64,000 bases of DNA from Vitis vinifera (Eukaryota > Streptophyta > Magnoliopsida > Vitales > Vitaceae). The stretch covers positions 5,829,501 through 5,893,500 of the forward strand of contig NC_081822.1 in the NCBI RefSeq assembly GCF_030704535.1, in the 5' to 3' direction. The position numbers and the translations under genes were made by a program. The notes below the pieces were generated by a model, which did no database searches, was not told the origin of the DNA, and was given only the letters and a program-made list of their open reading frames with translations. Shown here in pieces: positions 12,801 through 26,300 of the stretch (position 1 is its first letter; every line of letters starts with the position of its first letter).

Positions 12801-13251
12801 ACACAACGCCTTACTGAAAGAAGAACTGCAGGGTAGATTCTCATCTTTGTGCAACCTTCAAGAAGAGATATCAAGAATCTTGGATGCAGATTCTAATGCA
12901 CAAGAAGCTGAGCTCAGCTACTATCAGGCTGCAAAGTTTCAAGGTGAGCTTCTGAACATGAAACAGGAGAACAAGAAGGTTAAAGAAGAGTTGCAAAAGG
13001 GTCTTGATCGTGTAAGAGCACTCCAACTTGAAGTCGAAAGGACACTGTCACAACTGGATGAGGATTTTGAGATATCAAAATCAAAAAGTCATCCTTCCAA
13101 CTGGAAGAACTCGGTAAATCGGACTCGAATACCATTGCGTTCTTTCCTATTTGGGGTTAAGTTAAAGAAGCAGAAACCATCATTCTTTGCATGCATGAGT
13201 CCAACACTGCAGAAACAATACAGTGATCTAACAGCTGGACTCCCACCGTAG
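9870..13251 (+). CDS. NET2: NETWORKED 2-type (KIP1-like) actin-binding NAB-domain protein
   Basis: Exon 1 is 9870-9963 (31 codons plus one base) and exon 2 is 10271-13251, giving 1024 residues. Exon 1 encodes the family start MLHRAATNAYSWWWASHIR; spliced to exon 2 it reads NLHDVEEKVQFML, matching the NL(Q)DMEEKV junction of this family. The NAB actin-binding domain covers residues ~10-95, including RAEMYYRKRPELI and RAIAERYDHLS. The rest is mostly long coiled coil, with an acidic, less ordered middle (~470-640) and the NET2 C-terminal motif LRSFLFGVKLKKQKPS. NET2 proteins sit on actin filaments at the pollen plasma membrane and bind pollen receptor-like kinases (established for Arabidopsis NET2A and petunia KIP1). 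The ATG at 10264 is inside the intron, 7 bases before the acceptor, and is not the true start. Confidence 0.93.
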
Positions 13252-14311
13252 ATTGACTTTTCCCCTCCCTCCTTTTTTCTTCTGAACAACACTTTCCACA
13301 CATGGGATTTTCTTTTCTTGTACCTCACAGTTTCCGATACTTGCAAAATTGAATTTGATGGGGAGTTTTTCCATTTAACTTTGATTTCCTTTTAACTATG
13401 GAGCATATGTTTCTACCAACAAACATCCTTAATACTTTCAATTCTCAGTTTCTATATTTTCTAATAGCAAACAAAGACTTTACTGGAGGAAAGAGGAAGA
13501 AGAAAAAATTCATAAAGAAACAAGCAGAAACAAACCAACAAGCTAAAAATACAATAATGATAGAAATAAATTCTAATCAGCAAGGCCTATCCATGACTCA
13601 AACTATAAAATAAAGTAATTGCTTTATCATTTGAAATACAATCGTCAACTAAACATCACTTGTTGCATGTGTATTGAAGTTAGAATTAATGGTAGCATGC
13701 CCTAATATTATATACTCTGGGGTAGAGTTTTAGTTCTGGGTAGTGTATGTATTTCATAGCCTTTCACTTGAGTGGCCTGGATGTTGTGATCAGATAACAG
13801 CTTTTGACATGCATAAACCATTTTTGACATGCCTGTACCAAGTAAATTTTGCATTTCAACCTGTGACTTCTGTCAAGGAAACTCTGCAGTGTGTGTACTA
13901 CATCCTCCCGATTGTAACTTGCACACAAACAATTTTGAGACAAAAGGCGAGAGAAAGATGAGAAAAAAACTAATACCAGGAACCAAACCAAAGGGTGGAG
14001 GCAATTCAGCATCAAACAGAACCATACATTTCAAAGTGACCCCCGCCCATTTCAAAGGAAAGTTGCCCATGGATGTTGATATCCATTCCCAGCAACTATC
14101 AACAGGAAAAGAAAAGGGAATAACTTACACCATTGGCAAACACATCCACCTCAAAAATTTGATTTTCACAAGTTTTTAACAGTTAGATTTATACTACAAT
14201 TTCCTTTTTCTCCTCTCAAAAATGGTCAGTAAAATTCAAGCAAATAAAGAGATGAGAAAACCCCAGTCAATTTGCACAAACCTAACTTGGCCATACCTTT
14301 TTCTTTCCTCT
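13252..14311. other. Convergent 3' intergenic region
   Basis: The region lies between the stop of the NET2-type gene (plus) and the stop of the SANT gene (minus). It holds both 3' UTRs. Several open frames are present, but none has family similarity or codon structure that I can support. Confidence 0.45.
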
Positions 14312-17300
14312 CTATATCTCTCCAGCTGTTGCTTTGTATAGAACCTCATCCGATTTCTCACCACAATCTGTTGCTGTGTTTGGTAAATCTGTCTGTTTCT
14401 CATTCGCGTTTTGGTTCCCTGAATTCTCGTTAGCCACAGATTGATTCTCACATTCTCCTGCAACTCGAAAATCCATTATCTTATTATCATTCACATTTTG
14501 ACTTTCAGCAACCTCACCATCATTCTCAGCTGTTTCTGTCTTTAACAAACATTTAGTATCTGAAACCATAGCTTTTTTATTTTCGAGAACTACTTCTGTG
14601 TTTGACAAAGTTGCTTGATCTTCCTGAACTTGCTCACTTGCAGTGTTGCTTGAAACACAAGCTTGATCTTCTAGGACTTTTGCTTTTGGTACATTGCCTG
14701 AGATAGGAACTTTTGTCTCTTCACTAGTTTTAGTCTCCTGCTTCGCTGGATATTCAACAGCCAGACTAGTGGTGGCTGCATTAGTTTGTTCAGAAGAAAT
14801 ATTTACAGATGTGGCAGAAGGGGATGGAGCAAGCTGACCACCTGGTGCTGCAGGTTTTGCAGAACCAGTTCGTGACACACTTGGTGCAACAGCAGAATAG
14901 GTAGAAAGTGATGTAGTTGGTGGGCCAGCACACTTGTAGTGTACATTAGGATGAGCTCCCAAGTGGTTGGCAGGTAATGGGTTTGCACCACCAGCAACAG
15001 ATGATTTGATTAATGTACTCCCTCCAGGCATGATATGGACAGCATTCCTTGATTGTGCATCTTTTAGCAGTGATGCAGCAGCTGATGGGGTAGCAATGCG
15101 GGCCCCAGCAGCAACTGCAGTAGCTTTTAGCATAGATTGTGAGCTGAAAGTAGACTTTGCTGATGTTTTTTTTGAGGTTGCCCGGGATTTTGGTGCAGAA
15201 CCCAATGATCCCATTTGAGATAAAGTTGACACGGGGCCTTGTTGAGATAGTTGTTGGGCTTGTGAAATATTGGTGCTAGCCGGCAAAGCTTCAGCAGGGG
15301 TAGCAGGAAAAGCTGAGTTACTGGATGTAGCATTTGGATTTGTTCCTGCTGTTCAGATTTCAAGCATAGATTAATCAAATTTGAACACCATACACAAAAA
15401 TTAAATGAAGTCAACACAAAAAAAAAAAAAAAGAACATTACAGTTCAGAACATAGAAATTCAGTAAAAACCATCACAATCTTGTAAATTTGTAAATTGTT
15501 TTTTAATTTATTTGTTCTTGGGTTTTTTAAACTTATGCATCATATAATCTAAAAGCTTTGTTTACAGAACATAAAAATCTGGTCATGTAATTCAACAATC
15601 TTCTAATAGTCGGCCAGTAAGGAACTTTAAACTCATGCATCATATAATCTAAAAGTTTTGTTTACAGGACAGAAAAATCTGGTCATGTAATTCAACAATC
15701 TTCTAATAGTCAGCCAAGAAGGAACTCAGAGCCATTTCCTTCTTCGTTTCCCCTTTTTTTATAGATAAAAAAGGGGCTACGAGAATCTCTGCCATGTTTA
15801 TTGATTACAGTTTATGACAAATAATAATTCATCTAGCCCCATTTACCAAGGTTGTATGGCAGTCAAACTGTTCAATCATTAGCTGGTGAACAGACACGAT
15901 ATCAAATGCTACCAACCTTCCACTCCAAAACATGAAATATCTAAAAAAAAACAGTTAAGATATATGGTTTATATGAGAGAAAGGCATCAAAGACAGAAAG
16001 AGATAATTCCCAAGAAAAGGAACAAAGCAAGGATAAGCTGATGCAGGATTACTGGTCAGATTCTTTGCCAAGTCTGGCACTTGCATACACTAAAGTCCTC
16101 AAACTAGAGAAAAACTCAGAAAACAATCAGCAGTACCAATTGAAGAAGACGTCGTTAAGTTTTTCACTGGCATATCAAGGGCCAGGGACATCGCATGACG
16201 AGCAGCCAACTGCGCCTCAGAGAGCTGTGAGCCGTTTGAGTTAGCTCCACCCACATTCAAGTTTTTGTGCTTCTTCCTGATAATGGTCCACCTCTGCATG
16301 GATTCCAAGATGGATTAGTGGAAGAAACAGGAAACGAAGACATATGACTGAAAAAATGTCAAGTAATGAATAGAAAAGAGGTTATATGACGTTACTGAGC
16401 ATGTTATGCAATTCCAATGATTATTGTTTATTTATAACACAGGATTTATATCACAAATCAGAGGCCATATACAGAAGGAAAACATTCCATTGCTAGGATT
16501 TGAAGCCAAAGAAATTTGGGTGAAACTCAATCATCCTGACCAGATTTAGTGACATAGTATTGCAGTGAAATACAGAATTTACATTCCACTACAACCATAT
16601 TATAATGACAAAACTCACCAAGGTGACCAGAGAAAATGGGTCCATAATCTATAGAAGGTGCAAATTATCTAATAATATGCATCAATCCATAAAGTTGCCT
16701 CAGTTTAATCCAGGTCTATATTAAGAAATGTTTTATAAAACCCTTGCCAGCAAAATGTTATTCAAGTACAGCATACTCATCTGAAAAGGGATTCCAAAAT
16801 CAATTGCTATACAAATGCATGATGTGCCAAATTATGTGCAGTTTCCAGTTCAAGATACTTCAGAAAAAAAAAAGGAAAAAAAGACAAAAAACAAAATATA
16901 GGATAACAAACACATGTCCATAAGAGAGTAGAAGTAGAAACAATTAAATACAAGATGATGGAAAGTCAACTATGATTTACCAGTCCTAAGCAATCATCAC
17001 TGTACTGTAAAAAAGAGGTATCACTTCAAATTGATCTGGGCCAAGCCAGCGATAAGGAACATGAATGTCTTTGTTTGATAGAGGATACAATCCTAATAGA
17101 GCTGAATTGCAAACAATGGCTTTGGATAGCCAAACCTAAGTAATTGGAATGTAATACTTTATTTGATTTTTGATAAGAAGGTATAATTGCATAGTACAAA
17201 GAATTATGAATTTCTACAAAAGAAAGGATGGTAAATCTTTCAATAAGTAACAAGTAAAGTGTGCAAGTAACAACCAATCTCACAGTCAAAAGCCTTCGGC

Positions 17301-20300
17301 ATCCCACCATTAAAAATAAAGTGACAAAAAGCAAAACTCAAGGGGGCATGAGATCCTCAACAAAATCAACCAAGGATAAGGCTCCTATCTGGGCTACCCT
17401 ATTGGCCTCCTGATTTGCCAATCTAGGATTCTATGAAAAAGAGCAACCCATTCCCCTACCCAAATCAATAATCCACAGAATCCAATTATCATATCTTCAA
17501 CACCCTTTATGGTTGTTGCTCACCCCTCTATTCGAACATCAGTTACACCTAGTCTTAGTGCAACTTCCAAACCCCCGAGTAGTAAAATGACATTTTTTTT
17601 GTCCTAAAATCTAAATGGACCTTATGCTTTAATGTTGTTGTGCGTCAGACAAATGGTTTTTGTCCTTACAAAAAAATAATTATTTGTTTATTCCTTTTTT
17701 ATATAATTTGAGATAAAGATATTTGAAAACTAATAATTTGAATAATAATCATAATAATTTAACAGATTTCCAAATATCTGAAAATAACAAAATGGATTAT
17801 AATAATAAAAAGTTTACAATAGTGAATCACTTAATTAGTAAGGAAATTGGTATTGGCAGTAATTATGGTTTCTAATTATGTTTCCTAATTAAAAAATTGT
17901 CGTAAATTTTCTAGATTAAATTTCATTAATTATTCATCAATTTTGTAAGTAGAGCATATTTAGATCTATGGATTTATGATTGAAATATTCATTCAATGGT
18001 TCAGAATGGTAAATTAATTTTTGGAATTTTCAAGTTCAGGAATTAAGAACATCAAATCCTAACATTTTATACTTCAAAATTAATTGAAATTGTTCATTCT
18101 AGTAGATATTTAGATGGGCATGAGTTATATTTTGGAGTTCTAATTATAGAAATTTGCTTTAAATTGATAATAATTTATTTATTTTGGTTTTTTTGTATTA
18201 TGAATTCATTTCTGACCCAAATTTTATGATTTTTAGCGTTGTTGCTAATCCTAATGCCAACAGAAATCTTTGCTACAACACCAAAGCAAAGGGACAATGT
18301 AGGAAAAGTCAGTTTATGGTTTTCCCACTCCTCCACCAAAGAGCACAGAGTAATGCTTTATAGGGTCTTTACAGCTCAAAATTGCCATTAGTATTTACCT
18401 TCCTATTAGAAACTCTTAGGGGAACTTTGGATTTCTAAATGGGTTTGCCATGAGGGAAGGAATAAGAGGAACTTTTTGAAAGAGCCTGGAAGAAAGTTCT
18501 GGAGGAGAAATGATAATTGTACCCTGAGGCCCAACACCTTTCATCAAGATGGATACGAGAAAGGAAAACATTTTGCAGGGATAACAAAGGGGCTAGTAGA
18601 TCTTCAATTTCTCGAAATGAAAGATTCCAGGACCAAGAGTCCAAAAAAAGAAAAAAAAACACCTCTGACGATGGGAAGACCCCTTGATCAAAATCTGATT
18701 CACACCACAGTAAATGTGCTGCATGTGCAGCCAGTGTGCTTAATAACCCATTTAACTCAATCGCATATCCAATGATTGCTGGAGATCCTCAAGAAGAGGT
18801 GTAGCTTTAATCTGGATATCATTCTAAGGCAGACAGGGACTAAGTCCTGCAATGCAAACCATCTAGGTGACACTTTGACCACAGTAACAAAGGAACAGGA
18901 AAATATTGCAGGGGTAGGGTCCAGAAATGATTCAGCAAAACCAAACTCAAAATTCAATCAAAATAATAATAATCCGATGACTGAAAAGATCTTTCTTCAA
19001 GAAGAGGGGGTCTCTCTAGTAAATAAATGCTTTATGTGTAAAACGGAAGAGGAATTCATCGACCACATGCTTCTTCAGTATGTTATAACTGGATTTTTGT
19101 GGCAGTTGGTATTTTCGTTATTTGGGTTGCAGTGGGTGATACATTCTTCAATAAGATTGATGTTGCTAAGCTAAAATGGGGTTTAGGTAGGAAAAATGCA
19201 GAAGAAAGCTTGGTTAACTGCTCCTTTGTGTCTTTTCTGGACTATTTGGTATAAAAGAAATCGGAGGGCTTTTGAAGATGCGGAAATCTTGGATCAATAA
19301 CTCAAATCCTCTTTTATGCATTCCTTTTTGGATTATGTTAGGCATCATATCGAAGGGAATACTTTGTCTTTGATAGATTTTGTTGATTGGTTAGGAGCTA
19401 GGTAGTTGTGGACAGGTGTTGTACTTCCTATAATTACCCTCCTTTCTTTGTTCTTTTCACTTGGTTCCCTTTGTATACTCCCGGTGCACTTTGGCATTTC
19501 CCTTTTGTACCACCTATTTTCTCTATCTATAATATTTTCTTTGTGCTTATCAGAGAAAAAAAAAAAAAAAAAAGGCCTTTCTTTCCAATTTTATAAAGGC
19601 CAAAACTTTTGTTAACTATTAATCGAATGGTTTGTATCATTCAATGTGTTCATTTCTACTGCACCGAGAAAATTGGGGAACATGGAACGACGCTTGAGTC
19701 AATGTTACATTGTTACATGTGGATGAAATATTAAAAAAGTAGAAGTAAAGACAAAAAGATGGAAGCATGCCAAGAAGAAAATAGGCAAGTAACACAACCT
19801 GAGATAGCTGTGAAGCAGATCTATCCCCCTTGAAGTCCCCTTTCAAGATATTTGCCCAATTCCCTTCACCACATTTTTGTACAGCAGCAATCAGTTCCTT
19901 ATCCTCGTCTGATGACCATGGTTTTCGTTTCTTTCGAGCTGGAAGACTGCCACTTGTTGATCCATTCGCATCAAATCCTTCAGATTTTTGAACGGAAACT
20001 GGAATAGTGATGTTTGTCCCTTGCATGGAACCAGAAAGTCGTGAATATTCTGAAGGAGCTCTGGATGACTGGCCACAGGGTATATTTATAGTCAATGGAG
20101 CCTCAACCATTGAGCTGTTTGGGAGACTGGAATCACTTGGTAAACTGGAAGCAATCAGTACCTGAACACAGTAACAATTGCCAAAAGATAAACAAACCAG
20201 ACATCACAATTATTTTTTGATGGGTAAAATAAAATTGTATATATTAAAAATGAAGCACCAAACTGAGCATCCCAAGGTATACAGGAGGTATACACTAGTT

Positions 20301-23300
20301 GTCAAAAGGCACAACCAATAGAAAAGAAGGGCTACAAAAAACATCTGCCCTCAATGAGAACCCAACCAATCAATGAAGTTAATTAAAGACAAAGGACAGT
20401 CATCCTTAAACAACTTTGTCTATGATCACAAATAACAAACAAAAGAGTGTTTCAACCTTTGGTTGGAAAGCCCCTCATCTTTTTTTTTTTTTTTTTTTGA
20501 TGGGTAAAATGAAGCAATTTCTAAAAGAGAAATGCCAAAAGAAGCGTTCCAAAGTATATAGGAAGTATATAAGAAACGCTTAAAGGAGTCACAAAAAACA
20601 AAGAGAGACAACAAAAAGCAACCCCCCTTAAACCGAACCCAACTGGTCCACAAAATCTACAGTGGAAAGAGGACTAGGAACTATATATAACTTGCACCAC
20701 ACCTGGAAATCTCCTCATTTTCAAAAGCAATTTTATTCATTTCCTTCCAAATTGTCCAAAAAATACATTGGGGAGGGCTATCCTCCAAGCCTTTTTACAT
20801 TTTTCACCCATGAAAAAACCATATCAACCTAAAAGGATCTCTCTAGTCGAAGAAGAGAGAACCCAAGACACTAAAAAAGGCAAAAAGCAACTGCTATAGA
20901 ACCCTTGTCTTTACACAATGAATAAGGATGTGGTCAATGTATTCTTTTTTGTTATGGCAAATGAAATAGTTGTTTGCTAAAGACTACCCCCTCCTCTAAA
21001 CCTAATCCAAAGTTAAGGTCTTTTCCCATATGGCCTCCCAAGCAAAAAAAACCCATCTTAGGTAACATCCCACAAATCTAGATGACATTTATCGAGAATG
21101 AGACTAAACATCCAAGCTCTAAAGCAAAATAGAAGGTTGTGACTGAAAACTTTCCACTCTTTGACTCTGTTCAAAACATCTCGTCTTCCTCATCCCTATA
21201 CACCCTCTTCCCTTGATGTCTAAAAAGGATCCACTCCATATTTTTCACCTCCAAATTGTTGAAAGGCCTAAAGAAGCAAGGAGGCCAACCATCCTCTTCA
21301 AATGATGAATTCTAAACATTAGCCACTCACGTCTTTTTTAAAATCGCTAAGGCAAATAAAGAAGGGAAGGTAACACACAATGGTTCATCTCTACACCATT
21401 TGTCATTCTAAAACTTTATCCTCCATCTACTACCCACTAAGAAAGAAATTTTATTACTCAAAAGATCTCAATCTTTCCTAATGACTTTCCATAACCTAAC
21501 AACATGCCCACCCCTCACTTCACGAGAGTGCAACACCCCTTCTTCCCCATACTTCCCATTGATAACTTACTTCCAAAAAGTCCCTCTTTCATTAGTGAAA
21601 CACCAACTCAATTTGCAGAGGAGAGCCTTGTTGAGCACTAATAGACACCTAACAACCGAGCCCACCTTCCTTTTTTCTAAACAAATAATCACCCACCTTA
21701 CTAAATATGGCTTCCAAACAAGCATCCCGTCTCCCTAAAAAAATCTCTTTGAATATGTTTTAACCTCAATCTAACCGACCTTAGCAATACAAAGACATAA
21801 ACGAGGATCAAAATATTAGTAAATATGGATATATCGACACTTAGATTTTACAAATATATCGGAAATATTGTTGGATATTTTGATAAAAATATCGATAAGG
21901 TAGAAATTGTTCAAAACTCATGGAAATACTTTAAAAAACTTCAAAAAAAAAAGATAAAATAAGTAATAATGCACATATTAAAGTTATTTTGTAAGTATAA
22001 TTGACATAGGTATGGTCAAAGATAATATTTATCAAATTTTTTTAGAAAAAATTATCTTAAATTCCTTTAATATATTTATATTCATTTATTTTAAAAATTA
22101 AAAACTACTTTTATTAAAACATGTTTTATTACATTTTAAATAAAAAATCCAATCAATTTATACAAAATATTTTATTTGAGGTTTAATTTCTAAAATATTA
22201 TCACAAATTTATGGTGACAACTTTTTGTTATTAACATTAATTTATTTAAATAATTAATCTTATCAAATTAATTTTAATTTATAAAATATTAGAACTTCAT
22301 TATTTTTTTTTTTATTTTAGCAATTTTTGAATAAATTTATATTTTTAATATTTTAAAATAAAAACATTTAAAATTAAATGAAATTAAAAGGATAAATATT
22401 AAAAAAATTAAAAGTGCAGTGATAATAATTTTTTAAAATAAGATTAATGAAATAAATACAAAAAATAATTAAAAATAAAAGGGTAATATAAATTTAAAAT
22501 AAAAGATAAATTAAAAAAAAAAACACACATAAGGCAATTTTTAAAAAACACAAATACATATTTTTTTTAAATGGTGATTAACAGTCGATTAATTGCTGAT
22601 AAATTGGCGATATTTTCAAAAAAATCATCGATAAATCAGCGATATTAAAAAATTAAAAATTAAAAAAAAAACATAACAACAACAACAATAAATCAACGAT
22701 ATTTTCAAAAAATTGGTGATAAATATGCGATTTTATCACCAATTTTTTCATCTCGCTAGTGTGGGTTTTCCAACGTTGAAAATCGACGATTTATAGGTAC
22801 AAAACCGATATTTCAACAATTTTTCGTCATCAATTTTTGCTTGCTAATTTCGCTTCGACCCTTCTTGATATCTGATATTTCAGCAAAATATCTCAACATT
22901 TTCGTCCATGGACATAAAGTATATAGACATACTAGAAATAATTATTCGAATTAGAGTAATTATCTCTCCTTTTGGGATATATTGTCTTTTTCACATAGTC
23001 ACCCTTTTACAAAACATTTCTTCCACCCCATTCCAAGCTGCCATTTATTTAAATGGGGCACCCAAAGGAAGATCCAAGTAAGAAGAAGGAAGTATACCCA
23101 TCTTACAACCAAACTCTAAGGCCAATTCCTCTCAGTTTGTCACCCTCTCCATGAGTATTAATTTGTTTTTATCCAAAGTAATTCTCAACCCTGATATAGC
23201 CTTAAATCACATAAGCAACCAACTTAAATAAGTCATCCAATCCTGAGAAGCCTCACAGAAAATGAGAGTATCATCGACAAACAACATATGAGAGATTTGT

Positions 23301-26300
23301 ACTCCTACACCACCTTTGGCTCCCACTCGACAACCAAACAAAAAACCTTCAATCTCAGCCCTCTTGAGAAGGAAACTAAGAGCCTCCATAGCAATCACTA
23401 ATAAATAGGGCAAAAGGGAATCCCCCTAACCTCGAGCCCTTAAAGCTTTGAAAAAAACAGACGGGTGCCATTGACGAGGATAGAGAACCTTGTTGTGGAT
23501 ATACACCACTTTATCCAACCAATCCACTTCTTCACAAAACCCATCTTTTGTAGAACCAAAAGCAAGATGTTCCAATTTACATTATCACAATCATAGATGA
23601 CTGAGCAAAGAAAGCAAACATTATGTTTGTGCAGCAGAAATATGAGTTACCCATTGGGTTTCTGAGCAAATCAATCATCAAGAAAACAATTAATTTGCCT
23701 ATCAAAAACACTTACAAAGTATGCAATTAATACCTATCAGAAACACTTTAAAAAGTATGCAATTGATGTCACTTACTTTCACACATGCAGTAGCCTCTGC
23801 TGAAGCTTCAGTACTAATGCTGGGGAAAGCTTCTAAATCATATTCCAAGTCACTATCATCATCCTGTAAACCAATTTTAACATCACTTGAAGTACTTATT
23901 GAAAGCTTTTCATTCTGTTAGATGCCTATTAATGCACATTTCTTCTTCTTTTTTTAATCAAAACAATATATATTGAGAAGTTTCATATTACTCAATCAAG
24001 GCTTCATATTCAACCATAACCTTTTCAAGAAAAAGTTCTGATATACAATAGCTCTCATGTTTACAATCATTATTTATATAGCATTGTACAAATTGTCGAT
24101 GCACACACACCCACCCCATTAAGAAATTCAATCACGCGAATTTATGGCTATGAAAACCTGCAGTTTGCTTACAAGAATAAGTCAAACCATATTCCAATCT
24201 AAAATAAATAGGAGCTTTGAACCAAATCTTGCTGCATACTTGATCGAGTACATCCACTTTTTTTTTTTTGATCAGAAACGAAGAGAAATATATAAAAGAA
24301 GGAAAGATACAAGAGAAAGAAAAGAAAAAAGAAACAAAAGAAACCACTAGAAGGATGAGAAGGACCTCTTTGTTTTTAGCTATTGTTGGGTGTTTTTATG
24401 TTGTTCAGTTTGTGTAAGAAGGACCTCTCATCGAGTACATCCACTTTAAATTTCATATTTCTTCCTAGTAGACTTCCAGTCAAATCATACGCTTTGTTTG
24501 ATTCATTTTTCCCCCCAATTCAGGTCCAAATACCATAATGACATAATAACTCTGGAAGGATGGTGAGTGTTAGTCATAAAGTTATCAAATAACACAACTG
24601 ACCTAATAACTGTCTTCCTCTTTACTTTTTATTTTTGGTAGGCACTTTTTTTTTGGGTCCTAGCTAGGACTTGCTAGACCAAGAGAGAGAGAAATCCTCC
24701 TCTTTATTTAACAACATATTCTATAAATATATGCATATCTTGGTGAGGGAACCAAAGGTACCAAAAAACAGCTATTACAATGATGTGAATGGCAAAAGAA
24801 AAAAAAAATACAATACAGTAAATGAATAAATCAAGAGAAGCATCCTATAAAAATCATAAATTAAGAGGTGTAATCATGATGAAGTAAATCACTTTCATTT
24901 TGACTTATCTAATTTTATACAGTTCTTGAAAATAGAACTCAAAATCATGTCACTAATGGTCCAGTTGGGACTTGGGAGATCAATCCAATGTCGAACTTCA
25001 GAATGGAAGTAAATCAAGTCATTACTGAGAAAAAAAAAAAAAGAAACAGTATTCCAAAAATTTTGAATGCTTTACAACTAGGATATCAAGATTTCATGTT
25101 TCAAATGTTGAGACTTGGCTCAAATGGCAAAGGGCTAGGGAAGAAATAAGGGAGATTCTTTGTTTGATCTCAAAAGGGAAACCAAGAAAATCAAAGATAA
25201 TATTAACTACATAAAAAATAAAAAACAAATTAATGTTTCATATTTCAAATCATAAATTTTATTTAAGTGATCCAAAAAATATATAATGGATTCGACCTCC
25301 AAACAAGCTTGTGTTTGGCTCCAACAAAAGAGTCATGCCAACTAGAAGAACATCACTAACAAATGGGGCAGTAACCAAGACACACAGAAAAATGATGTCA
25401 TAGAAGAACATTTTAAGGATTGGTGCAGTCTTGTGGAGAGTTGAAAATATGTGCTTCTCAAAACTTTATTTTTGCAGTCAGACAAGGAAATGAGATCTCC
25501 TTTTTTATCCTTTTCAGATTTGTGAATAGCATGGGATTGATTAGTTTGGCAAAGGAGCAAGTTTGATTTTTTTATATTGTGTACATGGATTGCGCCCCTT
25601 CTTTTTGTTAAATACTTTCTTAATACATTATGCATTCTCGGCCATCCAAAAAAAAAAATTGTTAAAGTGATTATGGATTCTAAAGTTAATTGAGATATGC
25701 CAAATGCTATACAAGGATTCAAGTAAATGAGACCAAAAAGCTTTATTTTTCTATTATAAGAAATCAAAATAATATTAACATAAATAGGTGAGTATACAAC
25801 CTGACTAGTGAAGTAATAAAGTTTCCATAAGTAATTATGATAAATGATTTTATTGCTTATATAATAAGATGTCTTCTTGTTTGAGTAAATATCATCAATA
25901 TTTCGTACGCATCAAGTGAAAAGACACATCATTTCATCAACAAAAGCTGCAAAGCACCCACCTGATCAAACTTAACCTGACAAAGCATTAAATCCTATGC
26001 ACTTGGACTTAACTACAGAATTTTTTTTTTCACTAACTAGTTCCACATCTGTCATTACTGTTCTTACTATCTAGAGCAGTGTTCTTTTTACCCTTCCAAT
26101 TGGCGTTGTAAAAACACGCATCCATTACTTGCTTTAAAAATCAATAATATCCAACCAACTTTAACTACTTTCCCTCATTTTGTTTCCTCATGGTGTGGAT
26201 GATAAGGGCCACATTTTATAGTGAGAATGCCACAGATCCCTTGATACCATGCCATGTTGGATGCCTTTTGCTGACTACCAACAGTGAAGGCTCTACAAAA

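Noticed and set aside
18476..18775. 99-codon plus-strand frame in SANT-gene intron 4
   Set aside because: No recognisable motif, unrelated to the nearby LINE, and inside an intron of a well-supported gene.
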